DNA of 61,042 nucleotides from an uncultured Porphyromonas sp. GTDB taxonomy: Bacteria > Bacteroidota > Bacteroidia > Bacteroidales > Porphyromonadaceae. The position numbers and the translations under genes are program-made. The stretch spans positions 1-61,042 of the forward strand of contig NZ_CAJZFJ010000003.1 in assembly GCF_915070105.1 (NCBI RefSeq), in the 5' to 3' direction. Positions 8,954-17,688 of the stretch are shown piece after piece (position 1 is the first letter of the stretch; each line of letters starts with the position of its first letter). Under the pieces are notes generated by a model. It did no database searches. It was given only the letters and a program-made list of their open reading frames with translations, and was not told the DNA's origin.

Positions 8954-9114
8954 ATAGGTCTCCTCCTCGCTTAGACTGTCATTGTATGCTATGCCCTCAG
9001 ACTATAGGGAGAAGAGCTGGAGGAGGGGTATGGCTGTGCCCTTGGGGGTGTCTAGCTGGGGGCGTACCTTGGCTAGAGGGTAAGCCCCAGCAAGCTGTGT
9101 GGCGGTGCGCTTGA

Positions 9115-9843
9115 TCAGTCGATGCGGTGGTACTGCTCCTCGAAGGGGATTCGGAAGCGTTCGCCCAGTGGTACATCAGCACGACGTATCCCGCAGGAGA
9201 CGATCATCGATACCTGAGCGACATAGGGGAGATGCAGGGCACGCTTGACCCGCCAGCTGTCGAAGCCCTCTATGGGACAAGTGTCATAGCCTTGCTCGCT
9301 CATGGCGAGCATGAAGGTCTGTGCAACGAGGGCACAGCTCTTATGTAGGATCACATCGCCGTCGCTCTCGGAGACCTGCCTAGGGGTGGGTGCGAAGAGC
9401 CCGCCAAGCTGCATGACAGCCTTACGAAAGAGTCCCACTAAGCCAAAGCAACGAGCATAGAGGAAGGGGATCAACTTCCTATAGTAGCTCTCTTGGAGCT
9501 TGGTGTACTTCTCCCATTTCTCCTCTGGGTAAGTCTTGCGGATGACTTCACGCTGGAAGGCAAGGTTTGCCTTCGCACGTCTCTTGACGTAGTCGGGACG
9601 CACGACGAAGACTACGAGTTCAGTAGCTGTTGCGATGGTCCTCTGTCCAATGCCCGCTTTGCCGAGTCGCTGGATGAGGTCTTTGTTGGTGACGTGATAG
9701 GCCTCCCAGAGCTGCATATTGGAGCTGGTGGGGGCAAGGGTAGCGAGCTCGAGGCAGTGCTTAACGCACTCGCTGTCGAGTGGACGAGTCTCGTCATAGA
9801 GACGGATAGCACGGCGGTGCTCTAAGGCTTCTTGTATGCTCAT
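9115..9843 (-). CDS. Nitroreductase family protein (FMN-dependent oxidoreductase)
   Basis: The 242-residue product fits flavin-dependent nitroreductases, which reduce nitro compounds, quinones or flavins with NAD(P)H. The FMN-phosphate motif HRRAIRLYDETRPL lies at residues 8-21. The APTSSNMQLWEAYHV segment (37-51) matches the conserved APSsxNxQPWxf motif, and CPIEGFDSWRVKRALHLP near residue 195-212 is the typical C-terminal signature. The central region (YRKLIPFLYARCFGLVG, about 120-145) is more hydrophobic than usual and could be an insertion lining the active site. No partner gene is visible, and it points towards lptD with the shared terminator between them. The substrate is unknown. Confidence 0.85.
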   Translation of the reverse strand: MSIQEALEHRRAIRLYDETRPLDSECVKHCLELATLAPTSSNMQLWEAYHVTNKDLIQRLGKAGIGQRTIATATELVVFVVRPDYVKRRAKANLAFQREVIRKTYPEEKWEKYTKLQESYYRKLIPFLYARCFGLVGLFRKAVMQLGGLFAPTPRQVSESDGDVILHKSCALVAQTFMLAMSEQGYDTCPIEGFDSWRVKRALHLPYVAQVSMIVSCGIRRADVPLGERFRIPFEEQYHRID

Positions 9844-10203
9844 AATGGGTGAGAGTTAGGAGTGATGGGATTGGGGGAGAGTCGCTCTCGTAGCTGAGGA
9901 GAGAGGGGAATCCTCTCGCTCCCTACGCTACGAGGAGGAGTGCACTCGATAAGCAACGAGATTAGGCTCTCGGTGTGAGTGCGGGAAAGGGCTCTTAGGT
10001 GTGTGCGTAGCGAGCGTCCTCGGTGCACAGACTAAAAGGGCTCTTGAGGTGAGAGAGGGGGGACTTCCAATATGTGTGGGTAGGAAGCGCCCTCGGAGCA
10101 CGGGGAGAATGAACTCTCGGTGTGCGTGTAGATGCTCTCTGTATATGTGTAGGGAGCCTCAGTGAGACCTAGGGTTGGTCTTGGTTGGTCAGGGGAGAAA
10201 ACA
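9844..10203. other. Gap between nitroreductase and nqr terminator, no gene seen
   Basis: This 360-bp gap carries loosely repeated CTCTCGGTGTGxGTG-type stretches (near 9970, 10015 and 10115) but no convincing gene. Open frames here translate to Arg/Ser/Pro-rich low-complexity sequence. Confidence 0.5.
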
Positions 10204-10240
10204 AAGTACTCTCCCCGAGGCGAACCTGAGGAGAGTACTT
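10204..10240 (-). terminator. Hairpin terminator of the nqr operon
   Basis: AAGTACTCTCC (10204-10214) and GGAGAGTACTT (10230-10240) make a perfect 11-bp stem. It lies 28 nt past the nqrF stop codon on the minus strand, and a TTTGTTTTCTCCCC run follows on that strand. Confidence 0.75.
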
Positions 10241-10267
10241 GAGAGTGGGGGAATTGTCCCCTAGGGA

Positions 10268-11509
10268 CTAGCCTCCGAAGTCGTCGAAGAAGAGCTGACT
10301 GCGCTCTACCCCGAGGTTCTCGAGCATTACCTTGACGGCGTTGGCCATAGGGCCAGGACCGCACATGTAGTATTCGATATCTTCGGGAGCTTCGTGATCC
10401 TTGAGGTAGTTGTCGAGGATGACCTGATGGATGAAGCCTGTGTAGCCCGTCCAGTTGTCCTCGGGCTGAGGATCGGAGAGGGCGATGTGGAAGCTGAAGT
10501 TGGGGAACTGCTTCTCGATCTCGCGGAAGTCCTCTTCGTAGAAGATCTCCTTCTTGCTTCGTGCACCATACCAGTAGGAGACCTTACGACCCGTATGTAG
10601 GGTACGGAAGAGGTGCAGGATCTGTGCACGTAGAGGTGCCATACCAGCACCACCACCGATGTAGAGCATCTCAGCATCAGTGTCCTGGATGTGGAAGTCT
10701 CCGTAAGGGCCGCTCATACGTACCTTGTCACCTGGCTTGAGGGAGAAGATGTATGAGGAGGAGATACCAGGCGATACGGGGAGCCACTTGTGCGTAGCAC
10801 GATCCATAGGAGGAGTAGCGATACGTACGTTTAGCGTGATGATGTTCCCCTCAGCAGGGTAGTTCGCCATGGAGTAGGCACGGATCGTCTCGGTGTCGTT
10901 GTGGCAGGTTAGGCTCCACATGTCGAAGTGATCCCAGTCCCCACGGAACTTCTCGTCGATGTCGTAGTCGGCATACTTGATGTCGTAGGGAGGAATGGTA
11001 ATCTGTGCGTAGCTACCGCTCTTGAAGTTCATCACTTCACCTTCGGGAAGCTTGACGACAAACTCCTTGATGAAGGTCGATACGTTACGGTTCGATATGA
11101 CCTCGCATTCCCATTCCTTCACACCAAAGACAGACTCAGGTACGATGACCTGCATGTCTTCCTTTACCTTGGTCTGGCAGGAGAGACGCCAGTGCTCCTT
11201 CTGCTCCTTGCGAGAGAAGAAGCCTGTCTCGGTAGGTAGGATCTCACCACCACCCTCTACGACACGGCAACGGCACTGACCGCAGGAGCCACTACCACCG
11301 CAGGCAGAGGAGAGGTAGATGTTCTGACCCTGTAGGGTATTGAGCAGAGTACCGCCGATGGGTACCTCTAGTTCCTTCTCGCCATTGACGGTGAGCTTAA
11401 CGTTTCCAGAGGGTACGAGCTTGCTCTTTGCGACAAGCAGGATGACCACCAGAAGGAGTGTGAGCAGGAGGAAGACCCCGACACTCACCAGTATAATGGT
11501 TGTGTTCAT
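10268..11509 (-). CDS. nqrF: Na+-translocating NADH:quinone reductase subunit F
   Basis: NqrF is the electron entry subunit. It takes hydride from NADH through FAD to a 2Fe-2S cluster. The 413-residue product has one N-terminal membrane helix (about 4-27) and a ferredoxin domain with cluster cysteines C70, C76, C79 and C111 (SSACGGSGSCGQC). It then has FAD- and NADH-binding domains, with RAYSMANYP for FAD and YIGGGAGMAPLRAQI for NADH, and ends in FFDDFGG, a typical NqrF end. It is the last gene of nqrABCDEF, 24 nt after nqrE. Length and motifs are fully normal. Confidence 0.98.
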   Translation of the reverse strand: MNTTIILVSVGVFLLLTLLLVVILLVAKSKLVPSGNVKLTVNGEKELEVPIGGTLLNTLQGQNIYLSSACGGSGSCGQCRCRVVEGGGEILPTETGFFSRKEQKEHWRLSCQTKVKEDMQVIVPESVFGVKEWECEVISNRNVSTFIKEFVVKLPEGEVMNFKSGSYAQITIPPYDIKYADYDIDEKFRGDWDHFDMWSLTCHNDTETIRAYSMANYPAEGNIITLNVRIATPPMDRATHKWLPVSPGISSSYIFSLKPGDKVRMSGPYGDFHIQDTDAEMLYIGGGAGMAPLRAQILHLFRTLHTGRKVSYWYGARSKKEIFYEEDFREIEKQFPNFSFHIALSDPQPEDNWTGYTGFIHQVILDNYLKDHEAPEDIEYYMCGPGPMANAVKVMLENLGVERSQLFFDDFGG

Positions 11510-11533
11510 TATGACTTATATACCTGATCTATG

Positions 11534-12232
11534 TTAGTTCGCCTCTACCCCTGATGGAGCTTGGGTAGCCTCTACTTGCTCTGTCTGGCTCTGCTGTGCC
11601 TTGTCATCTGCAGCCTGGAGCTTGACCCCAGAGAAGCTTAGGAAGGCGATACCCATCAGCGCCGTGATGATGAAGGTGATCCCGAGGCCACGTAGGGGCT
11701 TGGGGATATCTGAGTACTGGATCTTCTCACGTATGGCGGCCATACCGACGATGGCAAGCATCCATCCGATCCCAGACCCGAAGCCGTAGACTGTGGCCTC
11801 ACCGATACCGGGGAACTCACGCTGCTGCATGAAGAGCGATCCCCCAAGGATGGCGCAGTTCACTGCGATCAGTGGGAGGAAGATCCCGAGTGAAGCGTAG
11901 AGGGAGGGGCTGAATCGCTCAACGAGCATCTCGACGAGCTGCGTGAAGGCAGCGATCACCGCGATGAAGATGATGAACGAGAGGAACGATAGGTCGATTC
12001 CCGAAGCCTCCGCACCTAGTAGCCACTCGAGTGCGCCCTGCTTGAAGACCTTGGTCTCGAGTAGGTAGTTGATCGGTAGCGTGCAGGTGAGGATGAAGGT
12101 TACCGCTATCCCCAGTCCAAATGACGTCTTAACGTTCTTCGATACTGCTAGGAACGAGCACATCCCTAGGTAGTAGGCGAAGATCATGTTATCGATAAAG
12201 ATCGACCTAAAGAATAAGGCTAATGAATCCAT
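11534..12232 (-). CDS. nqrE: Na+-translocating NADH:quinone reductase subunit E
   Basis: NqrE is an integral membrane subunit of the sodium pump, paired with NqrD in an inverted-topology arrangement. The 232-residue product has about six transmembrane helices and the conserved LPLIAVNCAILGGSLF segment near residues 127-142, which contains the cysteine proposed to bind a metal centre. Compared with the usual length of about 200, it carries an extra polar tail of some 27 residues (QAADDKAQQSQTEQVEATQ...). It lies 29 nt after nqrD and 24 nt before nqrF. Confidence 0.97.
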   Translation of the reverse strand: MDSLALFFRSIFIDNMIFAYYLGMCSFLAVSKNVKTSFGLGIAVTFILTCTLPINYLLETKVFKQGALEWLLGAEASGIDLSFLSFIIFIAVIAAFTQLVEMLVERFSPSLYASLGIFLPLIAVNCAILGGSLFMQQREFPGIGEATVYGFGSGIGWMLAIVGMAAIREKIQYSDIPKPLRGLGITFIITALMGIAFLSFSGVKLQAADDKAQQSQTEQVEATQAPSGVEAN

Positions 12233-12261
12233 TCTTTCTTAGTTCTATTTGTCGTGGGAGA

Positions 12262-12903
12262 TTAGTTTTCCTGTAGCTCCTTGTTGTAGGAGCGGTGTAT
12301 CCATATCAGTACGGCGACAGATATGAGTGCCATCGGAGGGAGGATCATAAGCCCGTTATTTACGTAGCCGTGGATACCATCCGTAGAGTAGAAGCTCTGA
12401 GGAATGATCTGATAGCCGAGTAGCGTACCCGAGCCAAAGAGCTCACGGAAGAAGCCGACAGCTACTAGTACGGCACCATAACCTAGACCATTACCGATCC
12501 CGTCGAGGAAGGACTCCCAGGGGCCGTTACCTAGGGCGAAGGCCTCAAGGCGTCCCATGAGGATACAGTTCGTGATGATCAGACCGACGAAGACGGAGAG
12601 CTGCTTGCTCACGTCATAGGCGTAGGCCTTGAGCACTTCGCTCACGATGGTCACTAGTGTAGCGGCGACGACGAGCTGTACGATGATACGGATACGATTG
12701 GGGATCGTCTTACGTAGTAGCGAGATCACGACGTTCGAGAAGGCTACGACGACAGTCACGGAGAGAGCCATGACGATCGAGGGCTCGAGCTTGGAGGTGA
12801 CCGCTAGGGCGGAGCAGATACCGAGCATCTGCACCATGATAGGGTTGTTCTTGCTCAGTGGCCCTACGAGTGTTTCTTTATTCTTCTTGTTCCAGAGTGA
12901 CAT
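12262..12903 (-). CDS. nqrD: Na+-translocating NADH:quinone reductase subunit D
   Basis: NqrD is the membrane partner of NqrE in the sodium-pumping complex. The 213-residue product has about six hydrophobic helices. GLIITNCILMGRLEAFA (about 107-123) carries the conserved cysteine region equivalent to that of NqrE, and NGPWESFLDGIGNGLGYG follows. The start is only 2 nt after the nqrC stop, suggesting translational coupling. Confidence 0.97.
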   Translation of the reverse strand: MSLWNKKNKETLVGPLSKNNPIMVQMLGICSALAVTSKLEPSIVMALSVTVVVAFSNVVISLLRKTIPNRIRIIVQLVVAATLVTIVSEVLKAYAYDVSKQLSVFVGLIITNCILMGRLEAFALGNGPWESFLDGIGNGLGYGAVLVAVGFFRELFGSGTLLGYQIIPQSFYSTDGIHGYVNNGLMILPPMALISVAVLIWIHRSYNKELQEN

Positions 12904-12905
12904 GG

Positions 12906-13640
12906 CTACTGGGCGTTATAGGTTAGGAGAAACTGCTGAAAGGGTGCAAGCGAGGCGGCGAGCATATCGTGGACACCGTTGCTGGTGAGGGTACCACCGG
13001 AGATACCATCGACGTAGTCCTTGTCCTCGGCGACCTGTCCACTCTTGACGACAGCGATACCTGTGAAGACACCTTCACGGAAGATCTGCTTGCCCTTGAA
13101 CTGATCGGCGAAGTGTGGGGTGGAGATCTCAGCACCTAGCCCTGGGGTCTCCCCAGCGTTACCGAAGTCTGCCCCTACGACGCTGGAGTGGTCTGCGGCA
13201 TCGATGGCGATGTAGCCCCAGATCTTATTCCAGAGACCAGCCCCGTTCATAGGCAGTACGTAGATGGTCTTGCCATTTACCTCAGCTATGTAGACGGGTA
13301 GGGGGCGCTTCTCGCCCTTGGCGATGAGCTTGTAGTCGAGCTCGGTGTTAGCCCTGAAGGCTTCGCTCTGTCCGATCTGGTCGCCTTCAGCTGTGGAGAC
13401 GACCTGCCCATCAGCATTGACCATCAGCTCCTTCTTGATAAGGCTCTTGTAGGTCGGGATGACGTTAGCCTTGTCGGGGGTCTGCCCTAGGGCACGTAGG
13501 ATCTGCTCCATCTTGTCGATGTTGGCATTCTCCTCCTGTGAAGGCTTGAGTAGTATATTGGCGCCTGCCAGTAGCACGGCAGCCAGGATGACCATCACAG
13601 CTGCGTAGATGATCACGTATGAATTCTTATCTCTATTCAT
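12906..13640 (-). CDS. nqrC: Na+-translocating NADH:quinone reductase subunit C
   Basis: NqrC carries a covalently bound FMN and shuttles electrons on the periplasmic side. The 244-residue product has one N-terminal membrane helix (about 8-31) and an FMN-binding domain. The flavinylation site is in DGISGGTLTSNGV, with T217 as the predicted phosphothreonine attachment residue. The motif reads SGGT here where many homologues have SGAT; both are accepted by the FMN transferase ApbE family. It starts 16 nt after nqrB. No apbE gene is visible in the window. Confidence 0.97.
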   Translation of the reverse strand: MNRDKNSYVIIYAAVMVILAAVLLAGANILLKPSQEENANIDKMEQILRALGQTPDKANVIPTYKSLIKKELMVNADGQVVSTAEGDQIGQSEAFRANTELDYKLIAKGEKRPLPVYIAEVNGKTIYVLPMNGAGLWNKIWGYIAIDAADHSSVVGADFGNAGETPGLGAEISTPHFADQFKGKQIFREGVFTGIAVVKSGQVAEDKDYVDGISGGTLTSNGVHDMLAASLAPFQQFLLTYNAQ

Positions 13641-13656
13641 CTTCGTAGCGTTGTGA

Positions 13657-14868
13657 TTAGTTCTTTGCCTTGGAGGCTAGGCGGGCAAGACGCTTCTGCG
13701 TATTGCGCTCTACCACGATGTAGTCGATGAGTGGAGCGAAGGTATTCAGCAGTAGGATAGCTAGCATCATCCCCTCTGCGTAACCTGCGTTGAGTACGCG
13801 GATGAAGACGACCATGATCCCGATGAGGAATCCATAGATCCACTTACCTGTCTCCGTACGAGCGGCTGTGACGGGGTCAGTAGCCATGAAGACGATCCCG
13901 AAGGCGAAGCCCCCATAGAGCAGGTGCTGTAGTGGGGTGATCTGCATCGCTGCGGTTGCACCGATTGCGTTGAAGCCAAGAGCCATCACGATAGCACCTA
14001 CGACACCAGATACCATGATCTTATAGCTCGCTATCCCCGTGAAGATGAGGATGAAGGCACCGATCAGGATCGCTAGGGTAGAGACCTCACCGACAGACCC
14101 AGGCAGGAAGCCGAAGAAGGCATCCAGATCCGTCAGAGGCTGACCTAGGGTGTTGTGCACATCGGGGAGCATCCCCTTGGCAGCAGCGATCTGGCCTAGT
14201 GGTGTAGCACCGGAGAAGCCATCCACGGCTGCGCCCTCTCCTCCGAGACCGAAGGTAGAGCTGAGGCGTACCCAGACCTTATCACCCGACATAGCTGCGG
14301 GATAGGAGAAGAATAGGAAGGCACGTGTGACTAGAGCTACATTGAAGACGTTGTAGCCCGTACCGCCGAAGACCTCCTTAGCGAAAATCACAGCGAAGGC
14401 CGTAGCGATAGCCATCATCCATAGAGGTGTCTCTACGGGGATGATCATGGGGATCAGGATACCCGTCACGAGGAAGCCCTCCTGGATCTCTTCGTGCTTG
14501 ATCTGGGCGATGATGAACTCGATCCCTAGTCCCACAGCATAGGAGACCACGATCTGAGGAAGCACAGAGAGGAAGCCATAGAAGAAGGTGCTCCAGAAGC
14601 TACCCTCTATACCCAAGGCCGTATTGTGCTGAAGCCCTACATTGTACATCCCGAAGAGCAGCGCAGGCAGTAGAGCGAAGATCACTACGCTCATCGTGCG
14701 CTTGCTGTCGATCGCATCATGCACATGCGCCCCACGACGCTTAGCGGTCGTATTGGGCACGAAGAGGAACGTCTCAAAGCCGTCGAATACAGACTCCAGC
14801 GCTGAGAAGCGTCCCCCCTTAGTGAAGGCGGGCTTTATCTTGTCGATTTGTTTTCTTAATGCGTTCAA
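13657..14868 (-). CDS. nqrB: Na+-translocating NADH:quinone reductase subunit B
   Basis: NqrB is the largest membrane subunit. It holds a covalent FMN and riboflavin and is thought to form the Na+ channel and quinone site. The 403-residue product has about ten membrane helices and the FMN attachment motif VDGFSGATPLG with T222 as the predicted site. The N-terminus (MNALRKQIDKIKPAFTKGGRF) is standard. It starts 33 nt after nqrA. Confidence 0.98.
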   Translation of the reverse strand: MNALRKQIDKIKPAFTKGGRFSALESVFDGFETFLFVPNTTAKRRGAHVHDAIDSKRTMSVVIFALLPALLFGMYNVGLQHNTALGIEGSFWSTFFYGFLSVLPQIVVSYAVGLGIEFIIAQIKHEEIQEGFLVTGILIPMIIPVETPLWMMAIATAFAVIFAKEVFGGTGYNVFNVALVTRAFLFFSYPAAMSGDKVWVRLSSTFGLGGEGAAVDGFSGATPLGQIAAAKGMLPDVHNTLGQPLTDLDAFFGFLPGSVGEVSTLAILIGAFILIFTGIASYKIMVSGVVGAIVMALGFNAIGATAAMQITPLQHLLYGGFAFGIVFMATDPVTAARTETGKWIYGFLIGIMVVFIRVLNAGYAEGMMLAILLLNTFAPLIDYIVVERNTQKRLARLASKAKN

Positions 14869-14901
14869 GGTCTTTGTCCGTTTATTGTGAAACCTTTCGT
14901 G

Positions 14902-16254
14902 TTAGTTCATCTCCTTATACAGCTCATCCAGCCCCTGGCGTACGATCTGCTGTAGGGGGATCTTAGAGGTATCAACGAACTCGCAGACGGAGAAGTCTTC
15001 GGGAGCCACTTCGTAGATCCCACGTGCCTCCATGTCGTTGATGTTAAAGGCAATGATGCTCTTGAGGAGGAACTCAGGGTAGATATCCATAGGGAACACT
15101 CGGTCGTATTCGCCACTCATGATCATCGCACGACGACCACCCTTGACACGCGCATCCAGTGTATACTCCTTCTTGGGCATGAGCCAGGAGAAGTAGCTGC
15201 GGCTGTGGCTGTACTCCTTCAGACGGGGCAGTGCCCAGCCGAAGAGCTCGTGGACATCATCACCCTCGGGGATGATGGTGATCTGGTCTATGCCGAGGCT
15301 CATGCGCTCGTGCTCCTCATCGACCTTGACGCCCGTGAAGACATCGCCCTCGATGATGCGTTCGTGCGCACCCTTCTTGCCTAGGCGACCAGCTAGAGCC
15401 TCCTCGAAGCGTGCTCCGGGTAGGACCTTTACGTAGCCTGTTTCCTTAGCCTCCGAGCCCGTGAGGGCGATCGTGCGGCTGTAGTCTACCTTACCAGTCT
15501 TGAGGAAGCGACCGATGACGAGTAGGTCGGTAGCCTTGAGCGTCCAGACGGTCTCTTCCTTGTTGATGGGGGCGGTGTGGTTGATCAGCACACCGACGAG
15601 GCCTGCGGGGTGTGGCCCACGTACCTCGACACGCTCTACGCCCTGTAGACCCGTTAGCTCACCTGCGCCTACACCTACGTAGACCTTACCTGTGGTCAGC
15701 TTGGTGAGGGCATCTAGGGCGAGCTGTAGCTCATCCTCCCGACCCTGCACGAGGTAGCTGAACTTAGGGGCGAGGGGGGCGGTAAAGTTCGCCGTGACGA
15801 AGATGTCCCTAGGCTCGGCATTGGGGTTGGCCAGACGGTCGTAGGGGCGCTGCTTGAAGAAGCTGAACATTCCACTCTCTAGCAGGAGGGACAGTACCTT
15901 CGAGCGTTCCATCCCCTTGAGCCCTTCGGTAGCGAAGTGCTTGTACTCGATAGTCGTATCGGGCTTCACCTCTACGCTCAGCACTTTGCGCTTAGCACCG
16001 CGGTGGACAGCGACCACCTCACCACTGACTGGGGAGGTTAATTTTAGCTCGGGGATCTGCTTGTGGTACATGAGGGCATCCCCTGCCTGTACCCGATCTC
16101 CAGGCTGAACGATCACTTTAGGGACGAACCCGATGTAATCATCAGGAGAGAGGGCATAGGAAGTGCCTCTTGCAGGGGCTGCAAGCTCTACCTCCTCGGC
16201 CTTTCCCTTCAGATTCAGCGTCAGTCCTTTCTTTATCGTGATAATGTTCGGCAT
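14902..16254 (-). CDS. nqrA: Na+-translocating NADH:quinone reductase subunit A
   Basis: NqrA is the soluble cytoplasmic subunit at the base of the complex. The 450-residue product starts MPNIITIKKGLTLNLKG, as other NqrA proteins do, and has a barrel-sandwich domain (about 25-100, VPKVIVQPGDRVQAGDAL, SPVSGEVVAVHRGAKR). The Rossmann-like and SLBB-type domains follow. First gene of nqrABCDEF. A -7 box (TACTTTTG on the minus strand, 16297-16304) lies about 43 nt upstream of the ATG, and the single terminator is after nqrF, so all six genes are probably one transcript. Confidence 0.98.
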   Translation of the reverse strand: MPNIITIKKGLTLNLKGKAEEVELAAPARGTSYALSPDDYIGFVPKVIVQPGDRVQAGDALMYHKQIPELKLTSPVSGEVVAVHRGAKRKVLSVEVKPDTTIEYKHFATEGLKGMERSKVLSLLLESGMFSFFKQRPYDRLANPNAEPRDIFVTANFTAPLAPKFSYLVQGREDELQLALDALTKLTTGKVYVGVGAGELTGLQGVERVEVRGPHPAGLVGVLINHTAPINKEETVWTLKATDLLVIGRFLKTGKVDYSRTIALTGSEAKETGYVKVLPGARFEEALAGRLGKKGAHERIIEGDVFTGVKVDEEHERMSLGIDQITIIPEGDDVHELFGWALPRLKEYSHSRSYFSWLMPKKEYTLDARVKGGRRAMIMSGEYDRVFPMDIYPEFLLKSIIAFNINDMEARGIYEVAPEDFSVCEFVDTSKIPLQQIVRQGLDELYKEMN

Positions 16255-16296
16255 AACACGTGATTGATGATATGTTTAGTTAAATTATTATGGCTA

Positions 16297-16304
16297 CAAA
16301 AGTA
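16297..16304 (-). promoter_or_regulatory. Probable -7 box of the nqr operon
   Basis: The minus strand reads TACTTTTG (TAnnTTTG), 43 nt upstream of the nqrA ATG, in an AT-rich stretch. Confidence 0.55.
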
Positions 16305-16623
16305 CATAATCTTTGTCAGATAGTACCTACAATAAGGTAGGTCAATAAGGGTACTCCCATCCCAAGGTGGCAAAAAGTCTACCCCCGTCCTCTCGCTACC
16401 TGCAGAGCCCTCTCACGCGCGTGCGTATATAATCATGGTATACGCCAGCTTGGGTACGTGGTATCTGTTCGGCCAGTGATACTACTCGCTAGGAGGGCTC
16501 TGCGCCTCTCATAGGGGATGCCTATCACCTTGGCGAGGGGGCCTGCTCTCCACGATGTCGCTCTGCCTGCTTCCCAGCAGGGGAGGTGTACACACCGCCA
16601 CTGGGAGGGTCATCTCTCCGAGC
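16305..16623. other. Gap upstream of nqr, no gene seen
   Basis: No supported gene. The stretch leads into the dispersed repeat at 16624. An open frame from 16518 exists but it crosses the repeat and encodes low-complexity Arg/Ser/Thr sequence. Confidence 0.5.
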
Positions 16624-16890
16624 TAACTCCCTCTGTCTCGGACACTACGAGGGGGTGGGATAGGACGTGCCGAGAAGGGGGATATAGGACATATAATATC
16701 CGCCCTAATCACCTATGTAAGGTGATGACTGCGCTCTTACCGAGAGCGGGGAGGCGAACATATAATGATCGTTCCCGTCACCTATGTAAGGTGATTACAG
16801 CGGACATACCGAGTTCTCTCCTAGGGGGCTCAACGCACCTCTAGGAGGGCTCTCGGAAAGGGAGCGATGAGCGACTAGGGGTAGGGGGGA
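16624..16890 (+). repeat. Copy A of the dispersed intergenic element (long form)
   Basis: It begins TAACTCCCTCTGTCTCGG and contains two hairpins of the type ATCACCT-ATGTA-AGGTGAT (16708-16726 and about 16778-16795), separated by a GCTCTTACCGAGAGC palindrome. It is closely related to copy B at 42284-42525 in inverted orientation. 16703-16775 is a 73-bp perfect match to the reverse complement of 42374-42446, and the rest is about 85-90% alike by eye. One extra piece of about 28 bp (16832-16859) is absent from copy B. Confidence 0.85.
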
Positions 16891-16901
16891 GATGGGATGT
16901 A

Positions 16902-16928
16902 GGTCTAATAGGTGCAATAGGTCTAATA
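16902..16928 (+). repeat. 9-bp array, GGTCTAATA type (3 units)
   Basis: GGTCTAATA, GGTGCAATA, GGTCTAATA in tandem. Related arrays occur at 17193, 34098, 41411, 41475 and 42206. Confidence 0.8.
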
Positions 16929-16995
16929 TCCCTCGACGATAGTATGTGCTAGGGCTCTGTATCCACCACCGTGGTGGTTCAGTGGGGGGGTAGGA

Positions 16996-17121
16996 GGGCG
17001 GGTAGGTGTCCACCGCAGGGTCTGCAGGAGGGTAGGATGGCGGGTAGGTGTCCACTGCACGGTCTGCAGGAGGGTGGGAGTGTGGGTGGATATCCACCGC
17101 AGGGTCTGCGAGAGGGGCTTA
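16996..17121 (+). repeat. 42-bp tandem repeat, three copies
   Basis: Units carry GGGTAGGTGTCCACCGCAGG followed by GTCTGCAGGAGGGTRGGA, spaced 42 bp apart (GGGTAGG/GGGTGGA at about 17000, 17042 and 17084). The third unit is more divergent. The period is a multiple of three, so it keeps frames open on both strands, but codon content gives no protein-like sequence. Confidence 0.75.
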
Positions 17122-17192
17122 TCCGAGGGGACTACGGAGGTATTAGACCTATTACACCGACTACCTGCCCTACCCTAGCCCGAGTAGGGATA

Positions 17193-17228
17193 GGTCTAAT
17201 AGGTGCAATAGGTCTAATAAGTCCAATA
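17193..17228 (+). repeat. 9-bp array, GGTCTAATA type (4 units)
   Basis: GGTCTAATA, GGTGCAATA, GGTCTAATA, AGTCCAATA in tandem, the same family as the array at 16902. Confidence 0.8.
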
Positions 17229-17640
17229 AAGGTATCTGAGCTAAATGGAGGATAGAGGTGTCCTAGGTAGGGCTGTATGGTAGTGCCTATAGGATATAGG
17301 TGGCATGGTACATCTGTGGGGGAGATGGGCAGGGCGGTGTGGCGTGTGTGCGGTGTGTGCGGTGTGTGCGGTGTGTGCAGTGTGCGGGATAGTATGTGTA
17401 GCAGGTGAGAGTGCAGGAGTGGATAGGGAGTCGTGTGCACATAGGTAGGGTAGGCGGATCTAGGATAGATAGCCGAGTAGTGGAGTAGGGCAGGTGCTGG
17501 TGGTGGGGCAGTGAGGTGTGTGGTAGGGCTGGGTGGAGTAGGGCAGGGGTAGGTTGTGGGGCTGTGAGGTCGGTGTAGAGCTGGGTGGAGTAGGGATAGG
17601 TGATGGCGGAGGGCGAGGAGTGATGCATGGCTGATCTTAC
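17229..17640 (+). repeat. GT/GC-rich minisatellite region, no gene
   Basis: It contains about four 9-bp GTGTGTGCG units (17343-17380) and then loosely repeated units of 55-65 bp carrying GGTGGAGTAGGGCAGG and GGGGCTGTGAGG (about 17480-17600). Open frames on both strands here are by-products of the repeat. The minus-strand one would encode His/Pro/Thr runs and has no recognisable domain. Confidence 0.65.
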
Positions 17641-17648
17641 TATCTTTG
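17641..17648 (+). promoter_or_regulatory. Probable -7 box of the Fic gene
   Basis: TATCTTTG, a match to TAnnTTTG, 41 nt upstream of the ATG at 17689. The leader is AT-rich (ATATATCTATAAACTATAAA). Confidence 0.65.
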
Positions 17649-17688
17649 TAGGAGATATATCTATAAACTATAAATCTAAGCATAGGCA

